DNA of 9,367 bases, taken from assembly GCA_018623305.1 (NCBI GenBank), contig JAAZVR010000033.1, positions 1-9,367 on the forward strand, in the 5' to 3' direction. The notes beneath the pieces were generated by a model that ran no database searches, had not been told where the DNA came from, and was given only the letters and a program-made list of their open reading frames with translations. How positions within the stretch are numbered: the first letter of the stretch is position 1; every line of letters starts with the position of its first letter. Shown one piece after another: positions 1 through 5,643 of this stretch. Source of the stretch: Thiotrichales bacterium (GTDB lineage Bacteria; Pseudomonadota; Gammaproteobacteria; JAAZVR01). Made by a program: the position numbers and the translations under genes.

Positions 1-342
1 GCCCTCTCCCGGCCCAACAACACTGGCTAGACTCAATGCGATCGTTATCGCTACAGCGGTTGTCATCATATATAAACCGAGCGTTTTAGCGCCAATGCGC
101 CCAAGTGAATTAATGTCTTTTAGAGAAATCACACCGACAATCAGTGAAATAAAGACCAGTGGCACAACCAGCATCTTCAATGCCGACACAAAAATCGAAC
201 CCACCACAGCAAAAATACCATTCGTTAAAATTTGATCATCCCAAGTTGTCCATTCAAATGCAGTGTTCATCACAATGCCTGTGATAATCCCTGCCACCAT
301 GGCAAACAAAATGCGTGTGGTTAAGCTGTATTTTTGATTCAT
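1..342 (-). CDS. Dicarboxylate/amino acid:cation symporter (DAACS family), N-terminal 114 residues, cut by the window edge
   Basis: I translated this gene by hand from the minus strand, and it runs off the left edge in frame. It begins MNQKYSLTTRILFAMVAGI, with a first hydrophobic segment at about residues 9-26. A second segment at about 42-70 contains LKMLVVPLVFISLIVGV, which is the typical early signature of sodium- or proton-coupled glutamate/aspartate/dicarboxylate carriers (GltP/GltT/DctA type). The motif LGRIGAKTLGLYMMTTAVAI at about 80-99 is also family-typical. The family sits in the inner membrane and co-transports C4-dicarboxylates or acidic amino acids with cations; the substrate cannot be told from this fragment because the C-terminal substrate-binding hairpins lie outside the window. 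The ATG at 342-340 has a good Shine-Dalgarno GGAGAGG at 348-354. The gene diverges from the 43-residue membrane protein at 406. Family assignment is firm; the specific substrate is unknown. Confidence 0.88.
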   Translation of the reverse strand, partial: MNQKYSLTTRILFAMVAGIITGIVMNTAFEWTTWDDQILTNGIFAVVGSIFVSALKMLVVPLVFISLIVGVISLKDINSLGRIGAKTLGLYMMTTAVAITIALSLASVVGPGEG

Positions 343-405
343 GCCGACCTCTCCATTTACAAGGGCTATAATCTTAACAAATTTAGAATTGATAAGGAGT
401 TCCGC
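343..405. promoter_or_regulatory. Divergent intergenic region with ribosome binding sites in both directions and a possible plus-strand -10
   Basis: These 63 bases separate the symporter (leftward) from the 43-residue membrane protein (rightward). They contain GGAGAGG at 348-354 (minus) serving the symporter and AAGGAG at 394-399 (plus) serving the small gene. TATAAT at 367-372 on the plus strand is a perfect -10 consensus, but I see no convincing -35 at 16-18 bp. The minus-strand promoter is not clear. Transcription start sites would have to be mapped. Confidence 0.35.
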
Positions 406-537
406 ATGGGCGCAGAAGCTTGGGTATTGGATAATTTATGGTGGATTGCCACGCTGTCGTTGGTGTTTTTAGGCGCAATGCACTTTGTGACAACATGGTT
501 ATTTGCGAAATCAGGCAGAAAAAAATCTGACGATTAA
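406..537 (+). CDS. 43-residue single-span membrane protein, function unknown
   Basis: I do not recognise this protein. It starts MGAEAWVLDNLWWIATL and has one hydrophobic stretch at about residues 11-36, rich in Trp, Leu, Val and Phe, followed by a basic tail (KSGRKK) and two final Asp. Under the positive-inside rule the basic C-terminus would face the cytoplasm, with a short acidic N-terminus outside. The start at 406 is chosen because AAGGAG (394-399) sits six bases upstream. The reading frame stays open to an ATG at 334, but that start would overlap the symporter coding region and lacks a ribosome site. The protein is transcribed away from the DAACS symporter. Tiny Trp-rich membrane proteins can be accessory subunits of transporters, but a link to the symporter is only inference. 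That it is a real gene is supported by the strong ribosome site and the membrane-like composition. Confidence 0.6.
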   Translation: MGAEAWVLDNLWWIATLSLVFLGAMHFVTTWLFAKSGRKKSDD

Positions 538-612
538 CGCATAAAAATTCATCACTCTACTCTTTTATTCTTGATATATTTAGTGGGTCTTTAAACCCTT
601 TAGGAGTGAGTG
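538..612 (+). promoter_or_regulatory. Upstream region of the dienelactone hydrolase gene
   Basis: The region holds the Shine-Dalgarno AGGAG (602-606). TTGATA at 571-576 resembles a -35, but no good -10 follows at 16-18 bp. A weak GGGT/ACCC hairpin (585-598) is too short to call a terminator. The gene could be read from here or from the promoter of the small membrane-protein gene upstream. Confidence 0.25.
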
Positions 613-1416
613 ATGAAGAAGACTTTAACATCGGCTGTCATAGCCTTGGCACTAACGGCTTTCAACTCTAACGCATTCGCTGAAATTCAATCACAAACCA
701 TCAACTACACCAGTGGCGATACCACGATGAAGGGGTATATCGCTTACGATGATGCCATTACCGAAAAAAGACCGGCTGTACTCGTCGTTCATGAATGGTG
801 GGGGCATAATGATTTTGCTCGCCAACGAGCAGAAATGCTTGCCAAAGCGGGCTACACAGCCATGGCCGTTGATATGTATGGTGACGGTAAAAAAGCCGAC
901 CACCCTATGGATGCAAAAGCCTTCTCAAGTGCTGTAAAGCAAAATATGGACACCGCTGAAGCTCGTTTTAACGCTGCAATTAACGCTTTAAAACAGCATA
1001 AAACCGTTGACCCTGAAACACTCTCTGCAATTGGTTACTGTTTTGGTGGGGGGATTGTTCTTGAGATGATAAGACGAGGTGTCGATTTGGATGTCGCAGC
1101 CAGCTTTCATGGCAGTTTAGCGACATCAAACCCAGCACTGGAAGAATCACTGAAGGGTGTTGATGTCTTGGTGTTTAATGGCGCAGCTGACAAAATGGTC
1201 AAACATGAACAGGTGCTGGCATTCATGACCGAAATGACGGATGCTAAAGCAAGCCTGACTTTGGTTAATTACCCCGATACGTTACACGCGTTTACCAACC
1301 CTCAAGCCGATGAATTTGCTGAACGTTTCAAAATCCCGTTGAAATACAATCAAGCAGCCGATGAAGACTCTTGGTCGAAATTGATTAATGCTTTAGATCA
1401 ACGCTACAAAGAATGA
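613..1416 (+). CDS. Exported dienelactone hydrolase family protein
   Basis: This is a 267-residue alpha/beta-hydrolase. A signal peptide is evident: MKK, a hydrophobic core to about residue 17, and a probable cut after AFA (residues 21-23), so the mature enzyme should be periplasmic. The dienelactone hydrolase hallmarks follow: HEWWG at 60-64 with the family Glu61, the nucleophile elbow GYCFGG with Cys143, Asp193 in NGAADKM, and His225 in TLHAFTNP. These form the Cys-Asp-His triad expected for this family. Family members hydrolyse dienelactone and assorted esters or lactones; the true substrate here is unknown. The ATG at 613 is preferred because AGGAG (602-606) is six bases away; a GTG at 610 would leave only three. 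A DUF2470 gene follows after 15 bases, so the two are probably co-transcribed. No ring-cleavage or catechol pathway genes are nearby. Confidence 0.87.
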   Translation: MKKTLTSAVIALALTAFNSNAFAEIQSQTINYTSGDTTMKGYIAYDDAITEKRPAVLVVHEWWGHNDFARQRAEMLAKAGYTAMAVDMYGDGKKADHPMDAKAFSSAVKQNMDTAEARFNAAINALKQHKTVDPETLSAIGYCFGGGIVLEMIRRGVDLDVAASFHGSLATSNPALEESLKGVDVLVFNGAADKMVKHEQVLAFMTEMTDAKASLTLVNYPDTLHAFTNPQADEFAERFKIPLKYNQAADEDSWSKLINALDQRYKE

Positions 1417-1431
1417 AACCAAAGGATTATC

Positions 1432-1692
1432 ATGAGCATTTCCACTGAAGAGATGAACCGCATTATTAGTCACATGAATGAAGATCATGAAGAGTCGTTG
1501 ATTTTATATGCAGCATATTATGCGGACCGCAAGGACGTTGATTCAGCAAAGATGACTGACCTCACAGAGAACACATTAGTGCTTGAGCTTGAGTCCGGTG
1601 AATCATTGGAGATTCCATTGATTGAATCGGTTCACTCAGCAAAAGATGCTCATCGAGTGTTGGTGGAAATGCATAAACAAGCCTCAGTTTAA
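1432..1692 (+). CDS. Stand-alone DUF2470 protein (related to the C-terminal domain of HugZ-type heme utilization proteins)
   Basis: This 86-residue protein consists almost entirely of one DUF2470 domain. The key stretch is IISHMNEDHEESLILYAAYY at residues 11-30, the H-M-N-x-D-H signature with His14 and His19. It is followed by a beta-rich middle (TENTLVLELESGESLEIPL) and a C-terminal helix beginning near HSAKDAHRVLVEM. In HugZ/HutZ-like proteins this domain follows a split-barrel heme-binding domain and helps in heme handling. Here the barrel is absent, so the role of the single domain is unknown; heme or metal binding through the histidines is only an inference. The ATG at 1432 has AAAGGA at 1421-1426. 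It lies 15 bases downstream of the dienelactone hydrolase gene and is the last gene before the terminator at 1713-1742, consistent with a two-gene operon. Confidence 0.82.
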   Translation: MSISTEEMNRIISHMNEDHEESLILYAAYYADRKDVDSAKMTDLTENTLVLELESGESLEIPLIESVHSAKDAHRVLVEMHKQASV

Positions 1693-1712
1693 TTTGACAG
1701 GCACTTCGACTG

Positions 1713-1742
1713 AAGCCTGACAGCTCCTGTCAGGCTTTTTTT
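1713..1742 (+). terminator. Rho-independent terminator after the DUF2470 gene
   Basis: An 11-bp perfect stem (AAGCCTGACAG at 1713-1723 pairing with CTGTCAGGCTT at 1727-1737) with a CTC loop is followed by a run of T from 1736 to 1742. It lies 20 bases past the DUF2470 stop codon and closes the plus-strand operon. Confidence 0.9.
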
Positions 1743-1795
1743 ACATCTTCTTATAATAAAAAGTGTCGAATTATTCATAAACGATAAGCTAAAAA
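1743..1795. other. AT-rich spacer between convergent terminators
   Basis: This short stretch lies between the plus-strand DUF2470 terminator and the minus-strand tRNA-Arg terminator. It has no open frame, ribosome site or stem worth naming. Confidence 0.7.
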
Positions 1796-1825
1796 CGAAA
1801 AAGGCCTGGTGAAAACCAGGCCTTT
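1796..1825 (-). terminator. Rho-independent terminator for tRNA-Arg (and possibly alr read-through)
   Basis: On the minus strand, AAAGGCCTGG (1825-1816) pairs perfectly with CCAGGCCTTT (1809-1800) around a six-base loop. The T-run TTTTT, then CG, then five more T follows toward lower coordinates. It begins seven bases past the CCA end of tRNA-Arg. I see no other terminator between alr and the tRNA, so it could end both transcripts. Confidence 0.88.
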
Positions 1826-1831
1826 AATATA

Positions 1832-1908
1832 TGGCGCGCTCGAGAGGAGTCGAACCCCTAACCGCTCGGTTCGTAGCCGAGTACTCTATCCAATTGAGCT
1901 ACGAGCGC
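1832..1908 (-). tRNA. tRNA-Arg (anticodon ACG)
   Basis: Read on the minus strand, this is a complete 77-base cloverleaf. The acceptor stem is GCGCTCG (1908-1902) pairing with CGAGCGC (1842-1836), followed by discriminator G and an encoded CCA (1834-1832). The D arm GCTCAATTGGATAGAG, the anticodon stem CTCGG/CCGAG around loop CTACGAA, and the T arm AGGGG-TTCGACT-CCTCT are all intact. The anticodon ACG lies at 1874-1872. The wobble A is normally deaminated to inosine by TadA so that CGU, CGC and CGA are read. A near-consensus promoter lies immediately upstream and a strong terminator immediately downstream, so the gene can be an independent unit. Confidence 0.96.
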
Positions 1909-1922
1909 TGAATATGTGGCGT

Positions 1923-1950
1923 ATTATATAGAGGAATCCTCTATCGTCAA
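1923..1950 (-). promoter_or_regulatory. Sigma-70 type promoter of tRNA-Arg with a palindromic spacer
   Basis: On the minus strand the -35 is TTGACG (1950-1945) and the -10 is the perfect consensus TATAAT (1928-1923), with a 16-bp spacer. The predicted start is near 1916, about eight bases before the mature tRNA end. A/T tracts at about 1961-1980 lie where an UP element could sit. The spacer is almost entirely filled by the perfect palindrome at 1928-1944. Confidence 0.8.
1928..1944. repeat. Perfect 17-bp inverted repeat inside the tRNA-Arg promoter spacer
   Basis: ATAGAGGAATCCTCTAT has 8-bp arms around a single central base and overlaps the first base of the -10 hexamer. A position between -35 and -10 is typical of an operator, but no regulator gene is adjacent. 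As RNA at the end of an alr transcript it would give a 6-bp stem with a 5-base loop and no T-run, so it is a poor terminator. Confidence 0.6.
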
Positions 1951-1968
1951 CACCTATTCGAAAGTTTT

Positions 1969-2997
1969 TTATATTTTTTTATAACGGCGCTGAACGCGCT
2001 CAGTAACTCCGCATAAAAGCTCGTATGAAATCGTCTGAACTTGTGCAGCAATTTCTTCGACTGAGATATGCTCACCCCACAGTTCAACCGTATCACCCAC
2101 TTGAATCTGGTCATCAATTTCAACCGTCAACATATCCATTGAGACTCGCCCGACTACGGGATAACGTCGATCTTGAATCGAAACCTCACAACGCCCACCC
2201 GCTAAACGTGGATAGCCATCGCCATAGCCCGCACTCACCACCGCAATCCGAGTTGTCTCGGAAGCTGTCCAGCTTTGACCATAACCAACAGTGTCACCCT
2301 CACCCAATGTTTGAATCGAGATGACTTCTGCACAAAACTGCATGACTGGCGTATCGGTGTATAAAGAAATACCAGGACGCAACCAGTCCGATAAGTTCAC
2401 ATCAAACTCAGGATGTTTTAAAGCAGCAGAATTGGCAGTACTGGTCGTGACACTCATGTTTTTGAGCGTTTGCTTAAAACACGCTTGCTGTTCAAGAAAA
2501 AAAGAAGATTCGAGTTCATCTGCCGTTGCGAAATGAGTCATGACCGCAATATTTGAAGTTAAGGCCTGCGCGCGTTCATACACTTCTGCAAACTCTGAAG
2601 GCAGAAGACCAAGACGATTCATACCCGTATTGAGCTTCAACCAGATCCGACCTGAATGCCCGCCGAGTGCTTCAATCCATTCCAATTGCTCAATTCGATG
2701 AACGACACAATCAAAACCTTGTTGTTTAATACGTCGTTGCTCTTGTTCTGAAAACGCACCTTCCAAAAGAATAATCGGGTTTGAAACCCCTACCTCTCTC
2801 AGGCACATCGCTTCTTCAAAAGAGCTGACCGCAAATCCATCGGTAATCGCTAAGGCCTTAGCACATTGAGTGATACCATGACCATAGCCATTGGCTTTCA
2901 CAACTGAAAAAATAGACTGCTCAGGATAGGCCTTTTGAATGGACTGTAAATTGTCTCTCAATCGGTCTAAATGAATATCAACCCAAATCGGACGCAT
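1969..2997 (-). CDS. alr: Alanine racemase (PLP-dependent, cell-wall D-alanine supply)
   Basis: The 342-residue protein is close to the usual length of bacterial alanine racemases (about 360). It interconverts L- and D-alanine in the cytoplasm, supplying D-Ala for peptidoglycan. Visible hallmarks are the PLP lysine in SVVKANGYGHG (Lys34), KLNTGMNRLG at 121-130 with the substrate/PLP-site Arg128, and the second catalytic base Tyr258 in SAGYGDGYPR. The C-terminal beta domain contains GRVSMDML (283-290), and the protein closes with YELLCGVTERVQRRY. The N-terminal TIM barrel occupies roughly residues 1-230. The ATG at 2997-2995 shares one base with the dnaB TGA (TGATG), so translation is probably coupled to dnaB; there is no intergenic promoter. 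The dnaB-alr order is common in gammaproteobacteria. No terminator is evident after its stop codon. I cannot tell the biosynthetic (alr) from the catabolic (dadX) type by sequence alone, but the context favours alr. Confidence 0.95.
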   Translation of the reverse strand: MRPIWVDIHLDRLRDNLQSIQKAYPEQSIFSVVKANGYGHGITQCAKALAITDGFAVSSFEEAMCLREVGVSNPIILLEGAFSEQEQRRIKQQGFDCVVHRIEQLEWIEALGGHSGRIWLKLNTGMNRLGLLPSEFAEVYERAQALTSNIAVMTHFATADELESSFFLEQQACFKQTLKNMSVTTSTANSAALKHPEFDVNLSDWLRPGISLYTDTPVMQFCAEVISIQTLGEGDTVGYGQSWTASETTRIAVVSAGYGDGYPRLAGGRCEVSIQDRRYPVVGRVSMDMLTVEIDDQIQVGDTVELWGEHISVEEIAAQVQTISYELLCGVTERVQRRYKKI

Positions 2998-5612
2998 CAG
3001 TCTTCGTACTCATCACGAATGCCCGCAAAATTTTCAAAGCGAGTGTATTGCCCCAAGAAAGCTAATCGAACCATACCGATGGGACCATTACGCTGTTTAC
3101 CAATAATAATTTCCGCGGTGCCCTTATCTGGGCTTTCTTCGTTATACACTTCATCTCGGTAGACAAACACGATGACGTCTGCATCCTGTTCGATCGCACC
3201 CGAGTTATGACTCAAAATCCCCTCTGACAACCAAGCTTCATGTTCAGGTACGGTTAAATCATAGACTTCTTTCTCACCCATCGGGGTAATGGCAACAATA
3301 CGATCCCAGAATAAATCGTTATTTGAAAGGCTTCTTAAATAATCGTCGTCGAGGATGTCTGCATAACTAAGTAAAACACTTCTTGAAGGCGCAAATCGGA
3401 AATGGGATGTACCGCCGTAAGATGTTCCTCTTAATTCCGCCATGGCTCTTTGAGAAATGCCTTTTTCTTTCATTTTTTCTTTGACGTAGTCAAATACTTC
3501 GAAAGGAACAGTATCCACATTGGTATTACCCTCAATCGATAGAATCTTTAATTGAGCAACGGCTTCTCGCTGGTGACCAAAGCCACCGATTTCAACTGCA
3601 AATCTCTGCTGAAATTCTTGTCCAGAGATATCCAGCTCGTACCACCCTTCTTTGCTATCTTGAGTCTTGTGCTTAATTCGAGCAACAATACCAAATCGTA
3701 ACAAAAGAGCTGCAAGGTCATCAATAAGCTGTCGACTAGCTGTCGAAAAATAGACTCGAGGACGATGGTTATCTCTGAAAGTGACAGAGCCATCCGTTGC
3801 CCAAAGGTGTTGAATGAAGAGCGCTAATTCTTCTTTAGGCAATTTAAAAATACAATCAGGAATAACTTTATCGTGAGAACGCTGATCAAAAATCTCAAGA
3901 TCTTTTAGGAGCTTACCTGCCACTTTTGTTTCCCAGCAATGACCATTACCACTCATTTCAAGTTGGTGCCAATTTCCCTCACCTTCTCTCCGGTTAACAT
4001 GACACCCTAAGGCCTCGGCTGCCATTTTGACTGCCTGACTGTTTTCTTCGCTTGCTGTGGTGTATCGCATTGGTTGGCCTTTCACATAACTGCCATCACC
4101 AATCATATGAGCTAAGAAAATTAATTCATGGTCTTCCATTGAAATAACACTTTCAGGCTCTGGAATAACTCTCGCAATGGCTAAACGATCATCAACGGCC
4201 ATTTCAGCCACTGTTTTCCACCCTGAAAACGACATCAATCGGTGCTCCTCAGTGCATTCAATCGCTCGACCTGAGGCAAGTTCAATTTTAAAAACGGGTT
4301 TAACTCCCACCTTCCAGGCCAAATCCGTCTCCGCATCGACAATATGGGCATCATTTGTTGGAGCCAAAACACTCGAGGACTGATCAACCAATGATTGAAT
4401 TGTCTTTTGTGTTCCATCGGACATCATGACTCGTGTATTGCCCGTCACACATTCACGAAGGTCCGACATAATCGGACGCTTGTTCGGACGTTGCTCCAAG
4501 CTTCGGTTCAACTGAGACAGTGCAATCACAGGCACGTTCAATTCACGCGCCATCGCTTTTAATGAACGCGAAATTTCAGAAATTTCTGTTGTTCTGTTCT
4601 CGCCGCCACTGCCTGAACCACGCATCAACTGAAGGTAATCGATAACAATCAAACCAAGGCCATGCTCTCGCTTCAAACGACGCGCTCTGGCACGGATTTC
4701 GGTCGGTGACATCCCTGATGTATCATCGATAAAAATCGGCGCCTCAGCCATGCGACCGACTGCATTGGTCAGCTTCGGCCAATCTTCATCTTCTAATTTA
4801 CCAGTACGCATACGCGACGCATCAATGCGCCCCATCGATGACAACATACGCATGGCAAGTTGCTCGCCTGGCATCTCTAGACTGAATACCGCAACCGGGA
4901 CACCTTCGTTAATTGCAGCGGCCTCCGCGAGATTCATTGAAAAAGTGGTCTTTCCCATCGACGGACGTCCTGCGACAATAACTAAGTCGCCATTTTGTAG
5001 GCCTGAAGTTTTCATATCAAAATCAGCAAAACCCGTCGGAATCCCTGTAATCGGATTATCCTGCTGATAAAGCTCATCGATTCGATCAACCACACCTTCC
5101 AGCAATTCCTTCATCGATGCGAAATGTTTTTTACCACGACTGCCCTGCTCGGCGATTTGGTACATTTTCTCTTCGGCTTTATTCAAAAGCTCAGGTACTT
5201 CTTGACCATCAGGTTGATAAGCACTGTTCGCAATCTCAGTTCCGACTTGGACAAGCTGTCGCAATATCGATCGCTCACGAACGATTTCAGAGTAACGTTT
5301 AATATTTGCTGCAGTTGGCGTATCTTTGGCAAGCTGACTCAAATAAGCCAATCCACCCACTTCATCGAGTTTGCCATTCTTATCCAACTCTTCAGCTAAA
5401 GTAACGACATCCATCGGGCGGTTGACGCTGAATAAGCGTGTCATACTTTGGAAAATCAAACGATGGTCATAACGATAGAAATCATCTTCTGAAACCAAAT
5501 CAGACACCGTATCCCAGGCCTCATTATTCAGCATTAAACCGCCGAGAATTGACTGCTCTGCTTCATTAGAATGAGGTGGGATTTTTAGATTTTCGATGTC
5601 TTGATCTTGCAT
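2997..5612 (-). CDS. dnaB: Replicative DNA helicase DnaB, interrupted in frame by an intein
   Basis: The precursor is 871 residues: N-extein 1-387, intein 388-803, C-extein 804-871. The spliced helicase would be 455 residues, against about 470 for E. coli DnaB. DnaB is the hexameric 5'-3' helicase at the replication fork. The N-terminal helical domain (about 11-115) opens with LKIPPHSNEAEQSILGGLML. The RecA-like motor has Walker A GRPSMGKTT (215-223), VFSLEMPGEQLAMRM, Walker B LIVIDYLQLM (321-330, Asp325), and ALSQLNRSLEQRP. After the intein come SGAIEQDADVIVFVYRDE and GKQRNGPIG, which carries the likely arginine finger Arg841. The ATG at 5612 is supported by homology; the preceding sequence has no clear Shine-Dalgarno. 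The rplI terminator lies directly upstream, so dnaB probably has its own promoter. It overlaps alr by one base. Activity in the cell should depend on protein splicing, because the intein splits the motor domain. Confidence 0.97.
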   Translation of the reverse strand: MQDQDIENLKIPPHSNEAEQSILGGLMLNNEAWDTVSDLVSEDDFYRYDHRLIFQSMTRLFSVNRPMDVVTLAEELDKNGKLDEVGGLAYLSQLAKDTPTAANIKRYSEIVRERSILRQLVQVGTEIANSAYQPDGQEVPELLNKAEEKMYQIAEQGSRGKKHFASMKELLEGVVDRIDELYQQDNPITGIPTGFADFDMKTSGLQNGDLVIVAGRPSMGKTTFSMNLAEAAAINEGVPVAVFSLEMPGEQLAMRMLSSMGRIDASRMRTGKLEDEDWPKLTNAVGRMAEAPIFIDDTSGMSPTEIRARARRLKREHGLGLIVIDYLQLMRGSGSGGENRTTEISEISRSLKAMARELNVPVIALSQLNRSLEQRPNKRPIMSDLRECVTGNTRVMMSDGTQKTIQSLVDQSSSVLAPTNDAHIVDAETDLAWKVGVKPVFKIELASGRAIECTEEHRLMSFSGWKTVAEMAVDDRLAIARVIPEPESVISMEDHELIFLAHMIGDGSYVKGQPMRYTTASEENSQAVKMAAEALGCHVNRREGEGNWHQLEMSGNGHCWETKVAGKLLKDLEIFDQRSHDKVIPDCIFKLPKEELALFIQHLWATDGSVTFRDNHRPRVYFSTASRQLIDDLAALLLRFGIVARIKHKTQDSKEGWYELDISGQEFQQRFAVEIGGFGHQREAVAQLKILSIEGNTNVDTVPFEVFDYVKEKMKEKGISQRAMAELRGTSYGGTSHFRFAPSRSVLLSYADILDDDYLRSLSNNDLFWDRIVAITPMGEKEVYDLTVPEHEAWLSEGILSHNSGAIEQDADVIVFVYRDEVYNEESPDKGTAEIIIGKQRNGPIGMVRLAFLGQYTRFENFAGIRDEYED
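3204..4451 (-). mobile_element. DnaB intein with LAGLIDADG homing endonuclease (416 residues)
   Basis: The intein is an in-frame insertion that excises from the DnaB precursor. Block A begins at Cys388 (CVTGNTRVMMSDG). Block B has Thr454-x-x-His457 (CTEEH). Block F is VYDLTVPEHEAWLSEGI (783-799), and block G ends LSHN, with penultimate His802, terminal Asn803 and +1 Ser804. The two endonuclease dodecapeptides are LIFLAHMIGDGSYV (497-510, acidic Asp506) and LALFIQHLWATDGSV (596-610, acidic Asp607). Between them is a block D-like HDKVIPDCIF with Lys582. No stop or frameshift is seen, so both splicing and homing could be active. Residues about 700-745 form an extra helical segment that may be DNA-binding. 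At the position where many inteins have block F His-Asn-Phe, this one reads Glu-Ala-Trp, with a His just before. Hand counts of sampled 60-base lines gave 28-43% GC, against 50-55% in extein lines, consistent with lateral acquisition. Confidence 0.96.
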
Positions 5613-5637
5613 ATTTTCGGCCGTATTTGTTTTCCGT

Positions 5638-5643
5638 ATTATA
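5638..5643 (-). promoter_or_regulatory. Candidate -10 element for dnaB
   Basis: A perfect TATAAT on the minus strand follows directly after the T-run of the rplI terminator, and would start transcription about 20 bases ahead of the dnaB ATG. The matching -35 position falls inside the terminator stem and is a poor match (GGCTTT at 17 bp), so the call rests on the -10 alone and on dnaB needing a promoter here. Confidence 0.35.

Noticed and set aside
334..405. Longer start for the small membrane protein at the ATG at 334
   Set aside because: It would overlap the divergent symporter start and has no ribosome site, while the ATG at 406 has AAGGAG six bases upstream.
585..600. GGGT-CTTTAA-ACCC hairpin as a terminator of the small membrane-protein gene
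   Set aside because: Four-base stem and only a three- to four-base T-run, followed directly by the ribosome site of the next gene.
610..612. GTG start for the dienelactone hydrolase
   Set aside because: Only three bases from AGGAG; the next codon, ATG at 613, has proper spacing and gives a regular MKK signal peptide.
1752..1757. TATAAT on the plus strand between the two convergent terminators
   Set aside because: No -35 and nothing downstream on that strand to transcribe; expected by chance in AT-rich DNA.
3548..3793. 81-codon minus-strand frame within the intein
   Set aside because: Out-of-frame overlap with the clearly coding intein, without ribosome site or recognisable features.
3204..4451. 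The dnaB insertion as a group I/II intron or IS element
   Set aside because: The insertion is open in frame throughout, lacks terminal repeats, and carries protein-splicing and LAGLIDADG motifs, so it is an intein.
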